A stretch of DNA of 64,000 nucleotides from positions 2,259,430-2,323,429 of the forward strand of contig NZ_CP007410.1 of assembly GCF_000585995.1 (NCBI RefSeq). The letters run 5' to 3'. The stretch comes from Pseudomonas brassicacearum (GTDB lineage: Bacteria; Pseudomonadota; Gammaproteobacteria; Pseudomonadales; Pseudomonadaceae). A program made the translations under genes and the position numbers. Each line of letters starts with the position of its first letter. Positions within the stretch are counted from its first letter, which is position 1. The notes under the pieces were generated by a model that was not told the origin of the DNA, ran no database searches, and saw only the letters and a program-made list of their open reading frames with translations. This document shows positions 8,244 through 17,251 of this stretch, in pieces.

Positions 8244-8774
8244 ATGTTCAAATCTCGCTCGCTGATTGCTGCAGTTACCTGCTTCGCCCTGGCGGCGGGC
8301 CCTGGCATTGTTGTCGCGGACCCGGGCAACGGCAAGGGCAATGCTCAATTCGATCAAGGTCCGGGTCACGGACAAGGAGGCAAGGGCGGGCAGGGCAACA
8401 AGGGTGGTGGGCAAGGCAATCCCGGCAATAAGGGAAACCAGGGCGGCAACGGCTATTCCTCCGGTGGTGGCGGTGGTGGCGGTGGTGGCGATTGGCATAA
8501 CGGCCCCAGCATCGACCGCGGCGGTATTCTCGGCCTGCTTGGCGGCCATCGTGATTATTGGAGTCCTGGTCCTGCATTACCGCCGGGTATCCAGAAGAAT
8601 CTCGCCCGGGGCAAGCCGTTGCCTCCAGGCATCGCCAAGAAGTTGGACGGGCGCCTGCTGGGGCGGTTGCCGCACTATGACGGCTATGAATGGCGCCAGG
8701 CGGGCACCGATTTGATTCTGGTAGCGATCGCCAGCGGCATCATCTATGAAGTGCTGAACGGCGCGTTTGATTAA
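8244..8774 (+). CDS. CigR-like exported glycine-rich protein
   Basis: A 176-residue protein with a signal peptide (cleaved near VVADPGNG). Next comes a low-complexity Gly/Asn/Gln/Lys region (residues 30-95, including a nine-glycine run), and then the conserved C-terminal block with two PPGIxKxL motifs (PPGIQKNLARGKPLPPGIAK). The end is YEWRQAGTDLILVAIASGIIYEVL, as in the CigR/RcnB-like family. In Salmonella CigR is an anti-virulence membrane-associated protein; the role in Pseudomonas is not known. Confidence 0.75.
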   Translation: MFKSRSLIAAVTCFALAAGPGIVVADPGNGKGNAQFDQGPGHGQGGKGGQGNKGGGQGNPGNKGNQGGNGYSSGGGGGGGGGDWHNGPSIDRGGILGLLGGHRDYWSPGPALPPGIQKNLARGKPLPPGIAKKLDGRLLGRLPHYDGYEWRQAGTDLILVAIASGIIYEVLNGAFD

Positions 8775-8836
8775 CCCGGTGTTCTAACGAAATGGCGGCC
8801 TCTTCGGAGTAACGCCAGTCAGTTAAGCGAAACGCC

Positions 8837-8914
8837 TGTGGGAGCGAGAGCTGTGTGTCATTCAACATTAATGTTGTCTGACCCGACGCCTTCGCGAGCA
8901 AGCTCGCTCCCACA
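8837..8914. repeat. REP pair (REPIN), class GTGGGAGC
   Basis: Inverted pair: TGTGGGAGCGAGAGC at the left and CGCGAGCAAGCTCGCTCCCACA at the right, with about 40 bp between. It lies between the convergent cigR-like gene and the sigma-54 regulator gene, where it may also serve as a transcription barrier. The left arm is degenerate (GAGAGC for GAGCTTGC). Confidence 0.85.
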
Positions 8915-8922
8915 GTTTCATA

Positions 8923-10770
8923 TCAGTTTTCGAGTTGCCGCAGGCGTTTGTACAAGGTATTGCGGCTGACCCCCAGCCGTCGCGCCAGGTGCGATATGTT
9001 GCCGCCCACCGCCTGCAACTGGCGGTTCAGATCCTCGACATCGTTCAGGTCCACCGTCAGCGGTTCGGGCGTTTCCACGGGGTCCATTTCCAGGTCGACA
9101 AAGAAGTCGTCGGGCAGGTGCTCCGGGCGGATCGGCTGTTCCTCGGCCATCGCCAGGGCCACTTGCAGCACGCTGCTGACCTGCCGCAGGTTGCCCGGCC
9201 ACGGATGGCGTTCGAACAGGTCCAGCACCTCACGGCTCAGGCCGGCCCATTGGGTCGGTTCGCGATGGTGTTCCCAGAGGCGTTTGAACAGGGCCTGTTT
9301 GTCGCTGCGTTCGCGCAGCGGTGGCAGTTCCAGGGTCAGGCCGCCGATGCGGTAGTACAGGTCTTCGCGAAACCGCCCCAGTTGCACCTGTTCGCGCAGC
9401 GAGCGGTTAGTGGCGGAAATGATGCGGATGTCCACCGGGAACAGCTCGGCGCTGCCCACCGGTTGCACGCAACGCTCCTGCAAGACCCGCAGCAGCCGGG
9501 CCTGGGTCGGCAGGGGCATGTCGCCGATCTCATCGAGGAACAGCGTGCCGCGGTCGGCCTTGCGGATCAGGCCGATGCTGCCCTTCTGATTGGCGCCGGT
9601 GAAGGCGCCTTTTTCGTAACCGAACAACTCCGACTCCACCAGCTCGGCGGGGATCGCCGCGCAGTTGACCGCAATGAACGGCTGCTTGCAGCGGGAACTG
9701 GCCTGGTGCAGGGCTTTGACGAACACTTCCTTGCCGACACCGGTCTCGCCGTGGATCAGCAGCGGAATGTCCTTTTCCAGCAAACGCTCGGCCTGGCGCA
9801 CGGCTTTTTCCACCCGGCTGTCACCGAAGTGCAGGGTGTTGAGACTGATGGTGGAGGCGTTGCCAGGCACTGGCGACGGCGCGGGTTCGGTGAAGACGCG
9901 AGCCTTGATCGACACTTGGTTCGGGCGCCGGAGCAAGCACTGGAAACGGTTGCTGCCGGACGCTTGCAGGGCGAATGGCAGGCCGTCGGGTTGGTTCAGC
10001 AATTCCAGCAGCGAAACCTTGAACAGGCTTTCGATGCTGACCCGCGACAGGCTCAGGCCCAGCAGGTTGTCGGCCCGGCGATTGGCGGAAAGTACCTGGC
10101 CGCTCTCATCGAAGATCAGCAGCCCAGCCCATTGGCTGTCGAGGTTGTTCAATCCGGTGTTGAAGGTCAGCTGGAAGTGTTCACCGCGAAACAGATTGAG
10201 GATCAGCCGGTTCTCCACGGTCTGGCTCATCATCTTGACCATGCCCAGAGTGTGGGAGGGCGGCAGGTAGCTGTCGCTGGAAACATCCAGCACCGCGATG
10301 ACCTTGCGCTCGGCGTCGAAGATCGGCGCGGCGGAGCCGGTCATGAAGCGGTTGGCCTTGAGAAAATGCTCATCATGTTCAATGTGCACCGCCTGTTCAC
10401 AGGCCAGTGCGGTGCCGATGGCGTTGGTGCCGCTGCAGCGCTCCATCCAGCTCGCCCCGGCGCTGAACCCATGGGCCAGTTTCGGCTCGATGAAGCGCTG
10501 GGTTCCCCAGGAGGTCAGCACCTGGCCCTGATTGTCGGCCAGCATGATCAGGCAATTGGAGTTGCTCAGGATGTTCTCGTAATAAGGCAGGACTTCCTGG
10601 TGGGTGGTCTGCACCAGCGAATGCTGGCTCTCCAAGAGCTGGGCGATGCCTTCGGCGGGCAGTTGATCGAAGGCGGGCACGCTCTGATGGCTCAGGCCAA
10701 AGGCGCGGCAACGGGACCAGGAAGCCTGGATGATAGCGTCGTGGGACAAGGCGGGGGCAGGTGCGGCCAT
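8923..10770 (-). CDS. Sigma-54-dependent activator, AcoR-like (GAF-PAS-AAA+-Fis)
   Basis: A 615-residue enhancer-binding protein. Residues about 60-200 form a GAF-like sensor (GASWMERCSGTNAIGTAL is typical of the AcoR group) and about 210-260 a PAS-like segment. The AAA+ domain follows, with Walker A GETGVGKE (341-348), GAFTGA loop (388-393) and Walker B TLFLDEIGD (409-417). A Fis-type helix-turn-helix closes the protein (NISHLARRLGVSRNTLYKRL). It is divergent from the glycerol-type ABC operon, which carries a -24/-12 promoter and TTGTTCA repeats upstream, so it is very probably the activator of that operon. The signal sensed is unknown. Confidence 0.92.
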   Translation of the reverse strand: MAAPAPALSHDAIIQASWSRCRAFGLSHQSVPAFDQLPAEGIAQLLESQHSLVQTTHQEVLPYYENILSNSNCLIMLADNQGQVLTSWGTQRFIEPKLAHGFSAGASWMERCSGTNAIGTALACEQAVHIEHDEHFLKANRFMTGSAAPIFDAERKVIAVLDVSSDSYLPPSHTLGMVKMMSQTVENRLILNLFRGEHFQLTFNTGLNNLDSQWAGLLIFDESGQVLSANRRADNLLGLSLSRVSIESLFKVSLLELLNQPDGLPFALQASGSNRFQCLLRRPNQVSIKARVFTEPAPSPVPGNASTISLNTLHFGDSRVEKAVRQAERLLEKDIPLLIHGETGVGKEVFVKALHQASSRCKQPFIAVNCAAIPAELVESELFGYEKGAFTGANQKGSIGLIRKADRGTLFLDEIGDMPLPTQARLLRVLQERCVQPVGSAELFPVDIRIISATNRSLREQVQLGRFREDLYYRIGGLTLELPPLRERSDKQALFKRLWEHHREPTQWAGLSREVLDLFERHPWPGNLRQVSSVLQVALAMAEEQPIRPEHLPDDFFVDLEMDPVETPEPLTVDLNDVEDLNRQLQAVGGNISHLARRLGVSRNTLYKRLRQLEN

Positions 10771-10866
10771 GGGGCACTCTCGCAGGAGCTGTTTTTATTG
10801 TTGTGGGCAGTCTCGCACAGACTCCTTGTGCTGGGGCAGATCCAGGCACTACTTAATATGCACAGA

Positions 10867-10960
10867 CCCTGTGGGAGCGAGCTTGCTCGCGATAGCGGTG
10901 GATCAGTCACATTGATTCAGCTGACCCACCGCTATCGCGAGCAAGCTCGCTCCTACGGGT
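10867..10960. repeat. REP pair (REPIN) upstream of the glp control region
   Basis: Inverted pair with arms ACCCTGTGGGAGCGAGCTTG and GCAAGCTCGCTCCTACGGGT and complementary GATAGCGGTGG / CCACCGCTATC inner flanks, so the whole element can fold as one long hairpin. It separates the regulator start from the TTGTTCA cluster. Confidence 0.85.
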
Positions 10961-10971
10961 CCTATTCAGTG

Positions 10972-11042
10972 TTGTTCAAAATTGTTCATTGTCAACCCGA
11001 GAATTGTTCAGTTGTTCAGCTATCGTTGTTCACTTGTGTTCA
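10972..11042 (+). promoter_or_regulatory. TTGTTCA repeat cluster, candidate activator sites
   Basis: Five exact TTGTTCA copies start at 10972, 10982, 11004, 11012 and 11026, all in the same orientation, and a variant TGTGTTCA starts at 11035. They lie 65-135 bp upstream of the -24 element, the usual distance for enhancer-binding protein sites. Binding by the divergent AcoR-like protein is inferred. Confidence 0.6.
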
Positions 11043-11106
11043 TCAACGAATGTATTTTTCTGAAGGATCTGATGAAAATTCAATCGGATCAATGGCTTGT
11101 AATTTC

Positions 11107-11122
11107 TGGCACGGCTTTCGCT
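11107..11122 (+). promoter_or_regulatory. Sigma-54 (-24/-12) promoter of the glp operon
   Basis: TGGCACGGCTTTCGCT matches the sigma-54 pattern: GG at 11108-11109, exactly ten bases, then GC at 11120-11121. Transcription would start near 11133, about 35 bases before the glpS ATG. The divergent sigma-54 activator supports the call. Confidence 0.75.
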
Positions 11123-11167
11123 TTTAGGTTCGGGTCGCTTGACTCCAAATAATAAAAAGGCCGAGCC

Positions 11168-12262
11168 ATGTCATTACAGCTTGAGCACATCTGTCGCACC
11201 GTCGAAGGCCAGACCTGGATCGACGATGCCAATCTGAGTTTCGAACCCGGATCCTTCAACGTCCTGCTGGGTCGCACGCTGTCCGGCAAGACCAGCCTCA
11301 TGCGGCTGATGGCCGGACTGGACAAGCCCGACAGCGGTCGCATCCTGATGAACGGCGTCGACGTCACCAAGCGCCCGGTGCGCCTGCGCAACGTGTCGAT
11401 GGTCTATCAGCAGTTCATCAACTACCCGACCATGACCGTTTTCGAAAACATCGCCTCGCCGCTGCGCCAGGCCGGTGTCTCCGATGAGGTGATCCAGAGC
11501 AAGGTACTGGAAACCGCGAGGATGTTGCGGATCGAGAAATTCCTGCAGCGCCATCCGCTGGAGTTGTCCGGCGGCCAGCAGCAGCGCACGGCAATGGCCC
11601 GGGCGCTGGTCAAGGACGCTGAACTGATTCTGTTCGACGAGCCGCTGGTGAACCTGGACTACAAGCTGCGTGAGGAACTTCGCCAGGAAATGCGCGAACT
11701 GTTCCAGGCCCGCCACACCATCGCCGTCTACGCCACCACCGAGCCCAACGAAGCGTTGGCCTTGGGCGGCACGACTACGATTCTGCACGAAGGTCGGATC
11801 ATCCAGAGCGGCAAGTCGTCTTCGGTGTATCACCAGCCGCAGACCGTGCTGGCCGCCGAGCTGTTCTCCGAGCCGCCCATCAACCTCATGCCGGGACGCA
11901 TTGCTGGCAATGAGGTGAGCTTCGCCAATTTCGTGCACTTCCCGCTGAATGTCGACCTGCGTCCGGTGGGCGAGGGTGAGTTCCGTTTCGGCGTGCGTCC
12001 CAGCCATATCTCCCTGGTACCGAGCAACGACGACGACCTCGAACTGGCGGTGACCGTCGAGGTGGCCGAGATCAGCGGTTCGGAGACGTTCCTGCATGTG
12101 CGCAACGAGCATTTCCTGTTGGTGCTGCACTTGCCCGGGGTGCACGAGTACGACGTGGACGCGCCGATCCGAATCTACATCCCGACCCACAAACTGTTTG
12201 TCTTCGATGCCCAGGGCAAGTTGGTCCAAGCCCCCGGCCAGCGTATTGCGAGGGTTGCCTGA
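11168..12262 (+). CDS. glpS: Glycerol-type ABC importer ATPase GlpS
   Basis: A 364-residue ATPase of the MalK/UgpC type with a C-terminal TOBE-like regulatory region. Walker A is GRTLSGKT (35-42), the signature LSGGQ (133-137) and Walker B LILFDEP (153-159). VLLGRTLSGKTSLMRLMAG and MVYQQFINYP are typical of GlpS of the rhizobial glycerol importer. The switch histidine is missing: the usual VTHD motif reads ATTE (Thr191). It probably pairs with GlpT, which keeps that histidine. First gene of the sigma-54 operon; its stop overlaps the next ATG by one base. Confidence 0.88.
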   Translation: MSLQLEHICRTVEGQTWIDDANLSFEPGSFNVLLGRTLSGKTSLMRLMAGLDKPDSGRILMNGVDVTKRPVRLRNVSMVYQQFINYPTMTVFENIASPLRQAGVSDEVIQSKVLETARMLRIEKFLQRHPLELSGGQQQRTAMARALVKDAELILFDEPLVNLDYKLREELRQEMRELFQARHTIAVYATTEPNEALALGGTTTILHEGRIIQSGKSSSVYHQPQTVLAAELFSEPPINLMPGRIAGNEVSFANFVHFPLNVDLRPVGEGEFRFGVRPSHISLVPSNDDDLELAVTVEVAEISGSETFLHVRNEHFLLVLHLPGVHEYDVDAPIRIYIPTHKLFVFDAQGKLVQAPGQRIARVA

Positions 12263-13371
12263 TGGCTGAAATTCGTTTGCAGAACCTCGCCCACAGCTAC
12301 ACCAGCACCCCGGCGGGCCCAGAAGACTACGCGATCCGTGAGATGAACCACATCTGGGAGCAGGGCGGCGCGTACGCGTTGCTCGGGCCTTCGGGCTGCG
12401 GCAAATCCACCTTGCTCAACATCATTTCCGGACTGCTCAGCCCCTCCGAAGGGCAGGTGATGTTCGACAGCAAAGTCGTCAACGACCTGACCCCGGAGCG
12501 GCGCAACATTGCCCAGGTGTTCCAGTTCCCGGTGGTGTACGACACCATGACGGTGTTCGACAACCTGGCGTTCCCGCTGCGCAACCAAGGCATGGCCGAG
12601 GCCAAAATTCACACCAAGGTGCAGGAAATCGCCGAGGTCCTCGACCTGCAGAGCTTGCTGGACAAAAAGGCCCGCAACCTCACCGCCGATGAAAAACAGA
12701 AAGTCTCCATGGGCCGTGGCCTGGTGCGCGACGACGTCTCGGCGATCCTGTTCGACGAGCCGCTGACGGTGATCGACCCGCACCTGAAGTGGAAGCTGCG
12801 GCGCAAGCTCAAGCAGATCCACGAGCAGTTCAACATCACCATGGTCTACGTCACCCACGACCAGTTGGAAGCCTCCACCTTCGCCGACAAAATCGCGGTG
12901 ATGTATGGCGGCCAGATCGTACAGTTCGGCACCCCTCGGGACTTGTTCGAGCGCCCGAGCCACACCTTCGTCGGTTATTTCATCGGCAGCCCGGGCATGA
13001 ACCTGATCGAGGTCACGGCGCAACCCGGTGGCGTCGGCTTCGCGTCGACCCACTTGCCCCTGTCAGCCACCCTGCAACAGCGCATCGCCGAGGCTGAAGG
13101 CAAAAGCCTGAAGGTCGGTATTCGCCCCGAATTCGTGCATGTCTGGGACGGGCCTTACGACGATGCGATGCGAGCCGACGTCGTCCACGTCGAAGACCTG
13201 GGCACCTACAAGATCCTGACCCTCAACCTCGACGGCGCGCCGCTGAAGGTGCGCCTGGCCGAAGACAAACCGGTGCCGGAAGGCACTGCGTACATCAGTT
13301 TTCCGGCCCAGTGGCTGATGGTTTATGCCGATGAATACTTGCTGGAACCGTTGAGCGAGGTACAGCCATGA
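12262..13371 (+). CDS. glpT: Glycerol-type ABC importer ATPase GlpT
   Basis: A 369-residue ATPase, second of the pair. Walker A is GPSGCGKS (42-49), Walker B AILFDEP (161-167) and the H-loop is intact (YVTHD, His199). The ABC signature is degenerate: LTADEKQK (140-147) stands where LSGGQQQR is expected. The two subunits thus complement each other, and only one composite ATP site is expected to be fully canonical. The C-terminal 120 residues form a TOBE-like domain. It overlaps glpS by one base and glpP by four. Confidence 0.88.
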   Translation: MAEIRLQNLAHSYTSTPAGPEDYAIREMNHIWEQGGAYALLGPSGCGKSTLLNIISGLLSPSEGQVMFDSKVVNDLTPERRNIAQVFQFPVVYDTMTVFDNLAFPLRNQGMAEAKIHTKVQEIAEVLDLQSLLDKKARNLTADEKQKVSMGRGLVRDDVSAILFDEPLTVIDPHLKWKLRRKLKQIHEQFNITMVYVTHDQLEASTFADKIAVMYGGQIVQFGTPRDLFERPSHTFVGYFIGSPGMNLIEVTAQPGGVGFASTHLPLSATLQQRIAEAEGKSLKVGIRPEFVHVWDGPYDDAMRADVVHVEDLGTYKILTLNLDGAPLKVRLAEDKPVPEGTAYISFPAQWLMVYADEYLLEPLSEVQP

Positions 13372-14234
13372 ATAAGGTGCAGAACAACAAGGCCTGGTGG
13401 CTGGTGTTGCCGGTGTTCCTGCTGGTGGCCTTCAGCGCCGTGATCCCGATGATGACCGTGGTCAACTATTCGGTGCAGGACATCTTCGACCAGTCCAGCC
13501 GCTACTTCGTCGGCGCCGACTGGTACAAGCAGGTGCTGCTCGATCCACGCTTGCACGATTCTCTGTTGCGCCAGTTCATCTACTCGGCGTGCGTGCTGCT
13601 GATCGAGATTCCCCTGGGCATCGCCATCGCCCTGACCATGCCGACCAAGGGCAAGTGGTCGTCCCTGGTGTTGATCATCCTGGCGATTCCGTTGCTGATT
13701 CCATGGAACGTGGTGGGCACCATCTGGCAGATCTTCGGCCGCGCCGACATTGGCTTGCTGGGCTCGACCCTCAACAGCCTGGGCATCAACTACAACTATG
13801 CGGCCAACACCATGGACGCCTGGGTCACCGTGCTGGTGATGGACGTCTGGCACTGGACTTCATTGGTGGCGCTGCTGTGCTACTCCGGGCTGCGGGCGAT
13901 TCCGGATGTGTACTACCAGGCCGCGCGAATCGACCGGGCCTCCAGCTGGGCGGTGTTCCGGCACATCCAGTTGCCGAAGATGAAGAGCGTGCTGCTGATC
14001 GCCGTGATGCTGCGCTTCATGGACAGTTTCATGATCTACACCGAGCCCTTCGTGCTCACCGGCGGCGGCCCGGGGAACGCCACGACGTTCCTGAGTCAGA
14101 CCCTGACGCAGATGGCCATCGGTCAATTCGATCTGGGCCCGGCGGCGGCGTTTTCCCTGGTGTACTTCCTGATCATTCTGTTGGTGTCGTGGCTGTTCTA
14201 CACGGCCATGACTCACTCCGACGCCAACCGTTGA
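13368..14234 (+). CDS. glpP: Glycerol-type ABC importer permease GlpP
   Basis: A 288-residue inner-membrane permease with six predicted helices and the EAA loop contacting the ATPase (YYQAARIDRASSWAVFRHI). It belongs to the MalF/UgpA-type family of sugar and polyol importers. Start ATG 13368 overlaps the glpT stop (ATGA). Its partner is the next gene. Glycerol specificity is inferred from operon content, above all the two characteristic ATPases and the DUF2160 protein. Confidence 0.87.
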   Translation: MNKVQNNKAWWLVLPVFLLVAFSAVIPMMTVVNYSVQDIFDQSSRYFVGADWYKQVLLDPRLHDSLLRQFIYSACVLLIEIPLGIAIALTMPTKGKWSSLVLIILAIPLLIPWNVVGTIWQIFGRADIGLLGSTLNSLGINYNYAANTMDAWVTVLVMDVWHWTSLVALLCYSGLRAIPDVYYQAARIDRASSWAVFRHIQLPKMKSVLLIAVMLRFMDSFMIYTEPFVLTGGGPGNATTFLSQTLTQMAIGQFDLGPAAAFSLVYFLIILLVSWLFYTAMTHSDANR

Positions 14235-14244
14235 GGGCCGCACG

Positions 14245-15045
14245 ATGAGCAAGAAAAAGCTGATTCCGCTGCTGATCTACATCCTGTTCCTGCTGGTGCC
14301 CATCTACTGGCTGCTGAACATGTCGTTCAAGAGCAACACCGAGATCCTCGGTAGCCTGACCCTGTGGCCCCAGGATTTCACTTTCCATAACTACAAGGTG
14401 ATCTTCACCGACCCGAGCTGGTACACCGGTTACCTGAACTCGCTGTACTACGTGAGCCTGAACACGGTGATTTCCCTGAGCGTGGCACTGCCAGCGGCCT
14501 ATGCGTTTTCCCGCTATCGGTTCCTGGGGGACAAGCATCTGTTCTTCTGGTTGCTCACCAACCGTATGGCCCCCCCGGCGGTGTTCCTGTTGCCGTTCTT
14601 CCAGCTGTATTCGTCCATCGGGCTGTTCGACACCCATATTGCCGTGGCCTTGGCCCATTGCCTGTTCAACGTGCCACTGGCGGTGTGGATCCTCGAAGGA
14701 TTCATGTCCGGGGTGCCGAAAGAAATTGACGAGACTGCCTACATTGACGGCTACAGTTTCCCCAAGTTCTTCGCGAAGATCTTCATTCCGTTGATCGGCT
14801 CCGGCATCGGTGTCACGGCGTTCTTCTGCTTCATGTTTTCCTGGGTCGAACTGCTGCTGGCACGCACGCTGACCTCGGTGAATGCCAAGCCGATCGCGGC
14901 GGTCATGACCCGCACCGTGTCGGCATCCGGTATCGATTGGGGCGTGCTGGCGGCGGCGGGGGTGTTAACCATCCTGCCGGGCATGCTGGTGATCTGGTTC
15001 GTTCGCAACCACGTGGCCAAGGGCTTTGCCCTGGGCCGGGTCTGA
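14245..15045 (+). CDS. glpQ: Glycerol-type ABC importer permease GlpQ
   Basis: A 266-residue MalG/UgpE-type permease with six helices and an EAA loop EIDETAYIDGYSFPKFFAKI. It forms the heterodimeric channel with GlpP. It begins 10 bases after the glpP stop. Confidence 0.87.
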   Translation: MSKKKLIPLLIYILFLLVPIYWLLNMSFKSNTEILGSLTLWPQDFTFHNYKVIFTDPSWYTGYLNSLYYVSLNTVISLSVALPAAYAFSRYRFLGDKHLFFWLLTNRMAPPAVFLLPFFQLYSSIGLFDTHIAVALAHCLFNVPLAVWILEGFMSGVPKEIDETAYIDGYSFPKFFAKIFIPLIGSGIGVTAFFCFMFSWVELLLARTLTSVNAKPIAAVMTRTVSASGIDWGVLAAAGVLTILPGMLVIWFVRNHVAKGFALGRV

Positions 15046-15055
15046 GGAGTCGATG

Positions 15056-15328
15056 ATGGAATGGATGAACTGGACCGCCCCCACGGCGGCTTTCTTTGGG
15101 GTCATCGCCTTGCTGCTGGCAGGCATGACCACGTGGGAATTGCGTTCGCCGAGTATCCCTCGGCGTGGTTTCCTGCCGATTGCCACCACCCGTGGCGATC
15201 GGTTGTTTATCGGTCTTCTCGGTAGCGCCTATCTGCATCTGCTGGTGATTGGCGTTACCGACTGGAGCATCTGGATAGCGTTCGCGTTGTCTTTGGTGTG
15301 GCTGTTGGCAGTGATGCGGTGGGGCTAA
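15056..15328 (+). CDS. glpU: DUF2160 small membrane protein of the glycerol ABC operon (GlpU-like)
   Basis: A 90-residue protein with two to three hydrophobic helices (AAFFGVIALLLAGMTTWEL; then residues 48-90), matching DUF2160, a family found almost only inside glycerol-type ABC operons. Its biochemical role is not known. Two ATG codons are in tandem (15053, 15056); 15056 has better spacing (6 bases) from GGAG at 15046-15049. Confidence 0.8.
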   Translation: MEWMNWTAPTAAFFGVIALLLAGMTTWELRSPSIPRRGFLPIATTRGDRLFIGLLGSAYLHLLVIGVTDWSIWIAFALSLVWLLAVMRWG

Positions 15329-15376
15329 TCGCGACAATTCGACGATCAGGCTCTTAAACCCAAACAGGAGGTCTCT

Positions 15377-17119
15377 ATGTTCGATAAAAACAATAAGCTG
15401 CGACATAGCGTTTCATTGGCAGCCGTGCTGGCGCTCAGCGGATTGAGTGCTGTGGCCTGGGCCGACGCCTATGAAGACGCCGCTAAAAAATGGATCGGCA
15501 GTGAATTCAAGCCGTCGACCCTGACAGCCGATCAGCAGCTTGAAGAACTCAAGTGGTTCATCAAGGCCGCCCAGCCGTTTCGCGGCATGAAAATCAACGT
15601 GGTGTCGGAAACCATCGCCACCCACGAGTATGAATCCAAGGTGCTGGCCAAGGCCTTCAGCGAAATCACCGGGATCCAGCTGACCCACGACCTGCTGCAG
15701 GAAGGCGACGTGGTGGAGAAACTGCAGACCCAAATGCAGTCGGACAAGAATATCTATGACGGCTGGGTCAACGACTCGGACCTGATCGGTACGCACTTCC
15801 GCTATGGCAAGACTGAATCGATCACTGACCTGATGGCCAACGAAGGCAAGGATTTCACCTCGCCGACCCTGGACCTCAAGGACTTCATCGGCACCTCGTT
15901 CACGACCGCGCCGGACGGCAAGCTCTATCAACTGCCCGACCAGCAATTTGCCAACCTGTACTGGTTCCGCGCCGACTGGTTCGAGCGTGCGGACTTGAAG
16001 GCCAAGTTCAAGGAAAAATACGGCTACGAGCTGGGCGTACCGGTGAACTGGTCGGCCTATGAAGACATCGCCAAGTTCTTCTCCGAAGACGTCAAGGAAA
16101 TCGACGGTAAGCGCGTCTACGGGCACATGGATTACGGCAAGAAAGACCCGTCCCTGGGCTGGCGCTTCACTGATGCCTGGTTCTCCATGGCCGGTGGCGG
16201 CGACAAGGGCCTGCCCAACGGCTTGCCGGTGGACGAGTGGGGGATTCGCGTCGAAGACTGCCATCCGGTCGGTTCCAGCGTGACCCGTGGCGGCGACACC
16301 AACGGCCCGGCGGCCGTGTTCGCGACCACCAAATACGTGGAGTGGATGAAGAAGTACGCGCCACCGGAAGCGGCGGGCATGACCTTCTCCGAGTCGGGTC
16401 CGGTGCCGTCCCAGGGCAACATCGCCCAGCAGATTTTCTGGTACACCGCCTTCACCGCCGACATGACCAAACCAGGCCTGCCGGTGATGAACGCCGATGG
16501 CACGCCAAAATGGCGCATGGCGCCGTCGCCGCGTGGTCCGTACTGGGAAGAGGGCATGAAGCTGGGTTATCAGGACGTGGGTTCCTGGACCTTCCTCAAG
16601 TCCACGCCTGAGAAACAAAGACTGGCGGCCTGGCTCTACGCGCAGTTCGTGACGTCGAAAACCGTGTCGCTGAAGAAAACCATCGTTGGCCTGACGCCGA
16701 TTCGTGAGTCGGACATCAACTCCCAGGCGTTGACCGACCTGGCGCCGAAACTCGGTGGCCTGGTGGAGTTCTACCGCAGCCCGGCCCGCGTGCAGTGGAC
16801 CCCGACCGGGACCAACGTGCCGGACTATCCGCGTCTTGCGCAACTGTGGTGGAGCCACATCGCCGAAGCTGCCAGCGGTGAGAAAACCCCGCAACAGGCC
16901 CTCGACGGTTTGGCCAAGGATCAGGACGCGATCATGACTCGTCTGGAACGCTCCAAGGCCCAGGCCACTTGCGCACCGAAAATGAACCCTGAACGCGACG
17001 CGCAATACTGGTTCGACCAGCCGGGCGCACCGAAGCCGAAACTGGCGAACGAGAAGCCTAAAGGCGAAACGGTGAACTACAACGAGCTGCTGAAATCGTG
17101 GGAGGCGGCCCGCAAATAA
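15377..17119 (+). CDS. glpV: Glycerol-type ABC importer periplasmic binding protein GlpV
   Basis: A 580-residue exported binding protein, long for the family but usual for GlpV-type proteins. The signal peptide ends near AVAWA-DAYEDA (residue 29). The mature protein has an extracellular-solute-binding type 1 layout, with GMKINVVSETIATHEY and FANLYWFRADWFERADL among the recognisable segments. ATG 15377 has AGGAGG seven bases upstream. It is the last gene of the operon, followed by a strong terminator at 17142. It delivers the substrate, inferred to be glycerol or a related polyol, to GlpPQ. Confidence 0.88.
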   Translation: MFDKNNKLRHSVSLAAVLALSGLSAVAWADAYEDAAKKWIGSEFKPSTLTADQQLEELKWFIKAAQPFRGMKINVVSETIATHEYESKVLAKAFSEITGIQLTHDLLQEGDVVEKLQTQMQSDKNIYDGWVNDSDLIGTHFRYGKTESITDLMANEGKDFTSPTLDLKDFIGTSFTTAPDGKLYQLPDQQFANLYWFRADWFERADLKAKFKEKYGYELGVPVNWSAYEDIAKFFSEDVKEIDGKRVYGHMDYGKKDPSLGWRFTDAWFSMAGGGDKGLPNGLPVDEWGIRVEDCHPVGSSVTRGGDTNGPAAVFATTKYVEWMKKYAPPEAAGMTFSESGPVPSQGNIAQQIFWYTAFTADMTKPGLPVMNADGTPKWRMAPSPRGPYWEEGMKLGYQDVGSWTFLKSTPEKQRLAAWLYAQFVTSKTVSLKKTIVGLTPIRESDINSQALTDLAPKLGGLVEFYRSPARVQWTPTGTNVPDYPRLAQLWWSHIAEAASGEKTPQQALDGLAKDQDAIMTRLERSKAQATCAPKMNPERDAQYWFDQPGAPKPKLANEKPKGETVNYNELLKSWEAARK

Positions 17120-17141
17120 ACCTGCATCTGCAATGAATGAA

Positions 17142-17164
17142 CGGCACCGAAAGGTGCCGTTTTT
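17142..17164 (+). terminator. Rho-independent terminator of the glp operon
   Basis: Stem CGGCACC / GGTGCCG with a GAAA tetraloop and a TTTTTG tail, 22 bases after the glpV stop. Confidence 0.9.
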
Positions 17165-17251
17165 GTTTGCGACACCGGGACTCTACCGCCTCTTGTGGTG
17201 ACCCCATACCGGGCTTCAGCGAGCAGAATACAGCGTTCGACACAGATCCCC

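Noticed and set aside
8935..11127. 730-codon plus-strand frame opposite the sigma-54 regulator
   Set aside because: It is the antisense shadow of a well-recognised regulator with intact motifs, a result of high G+C codon use.
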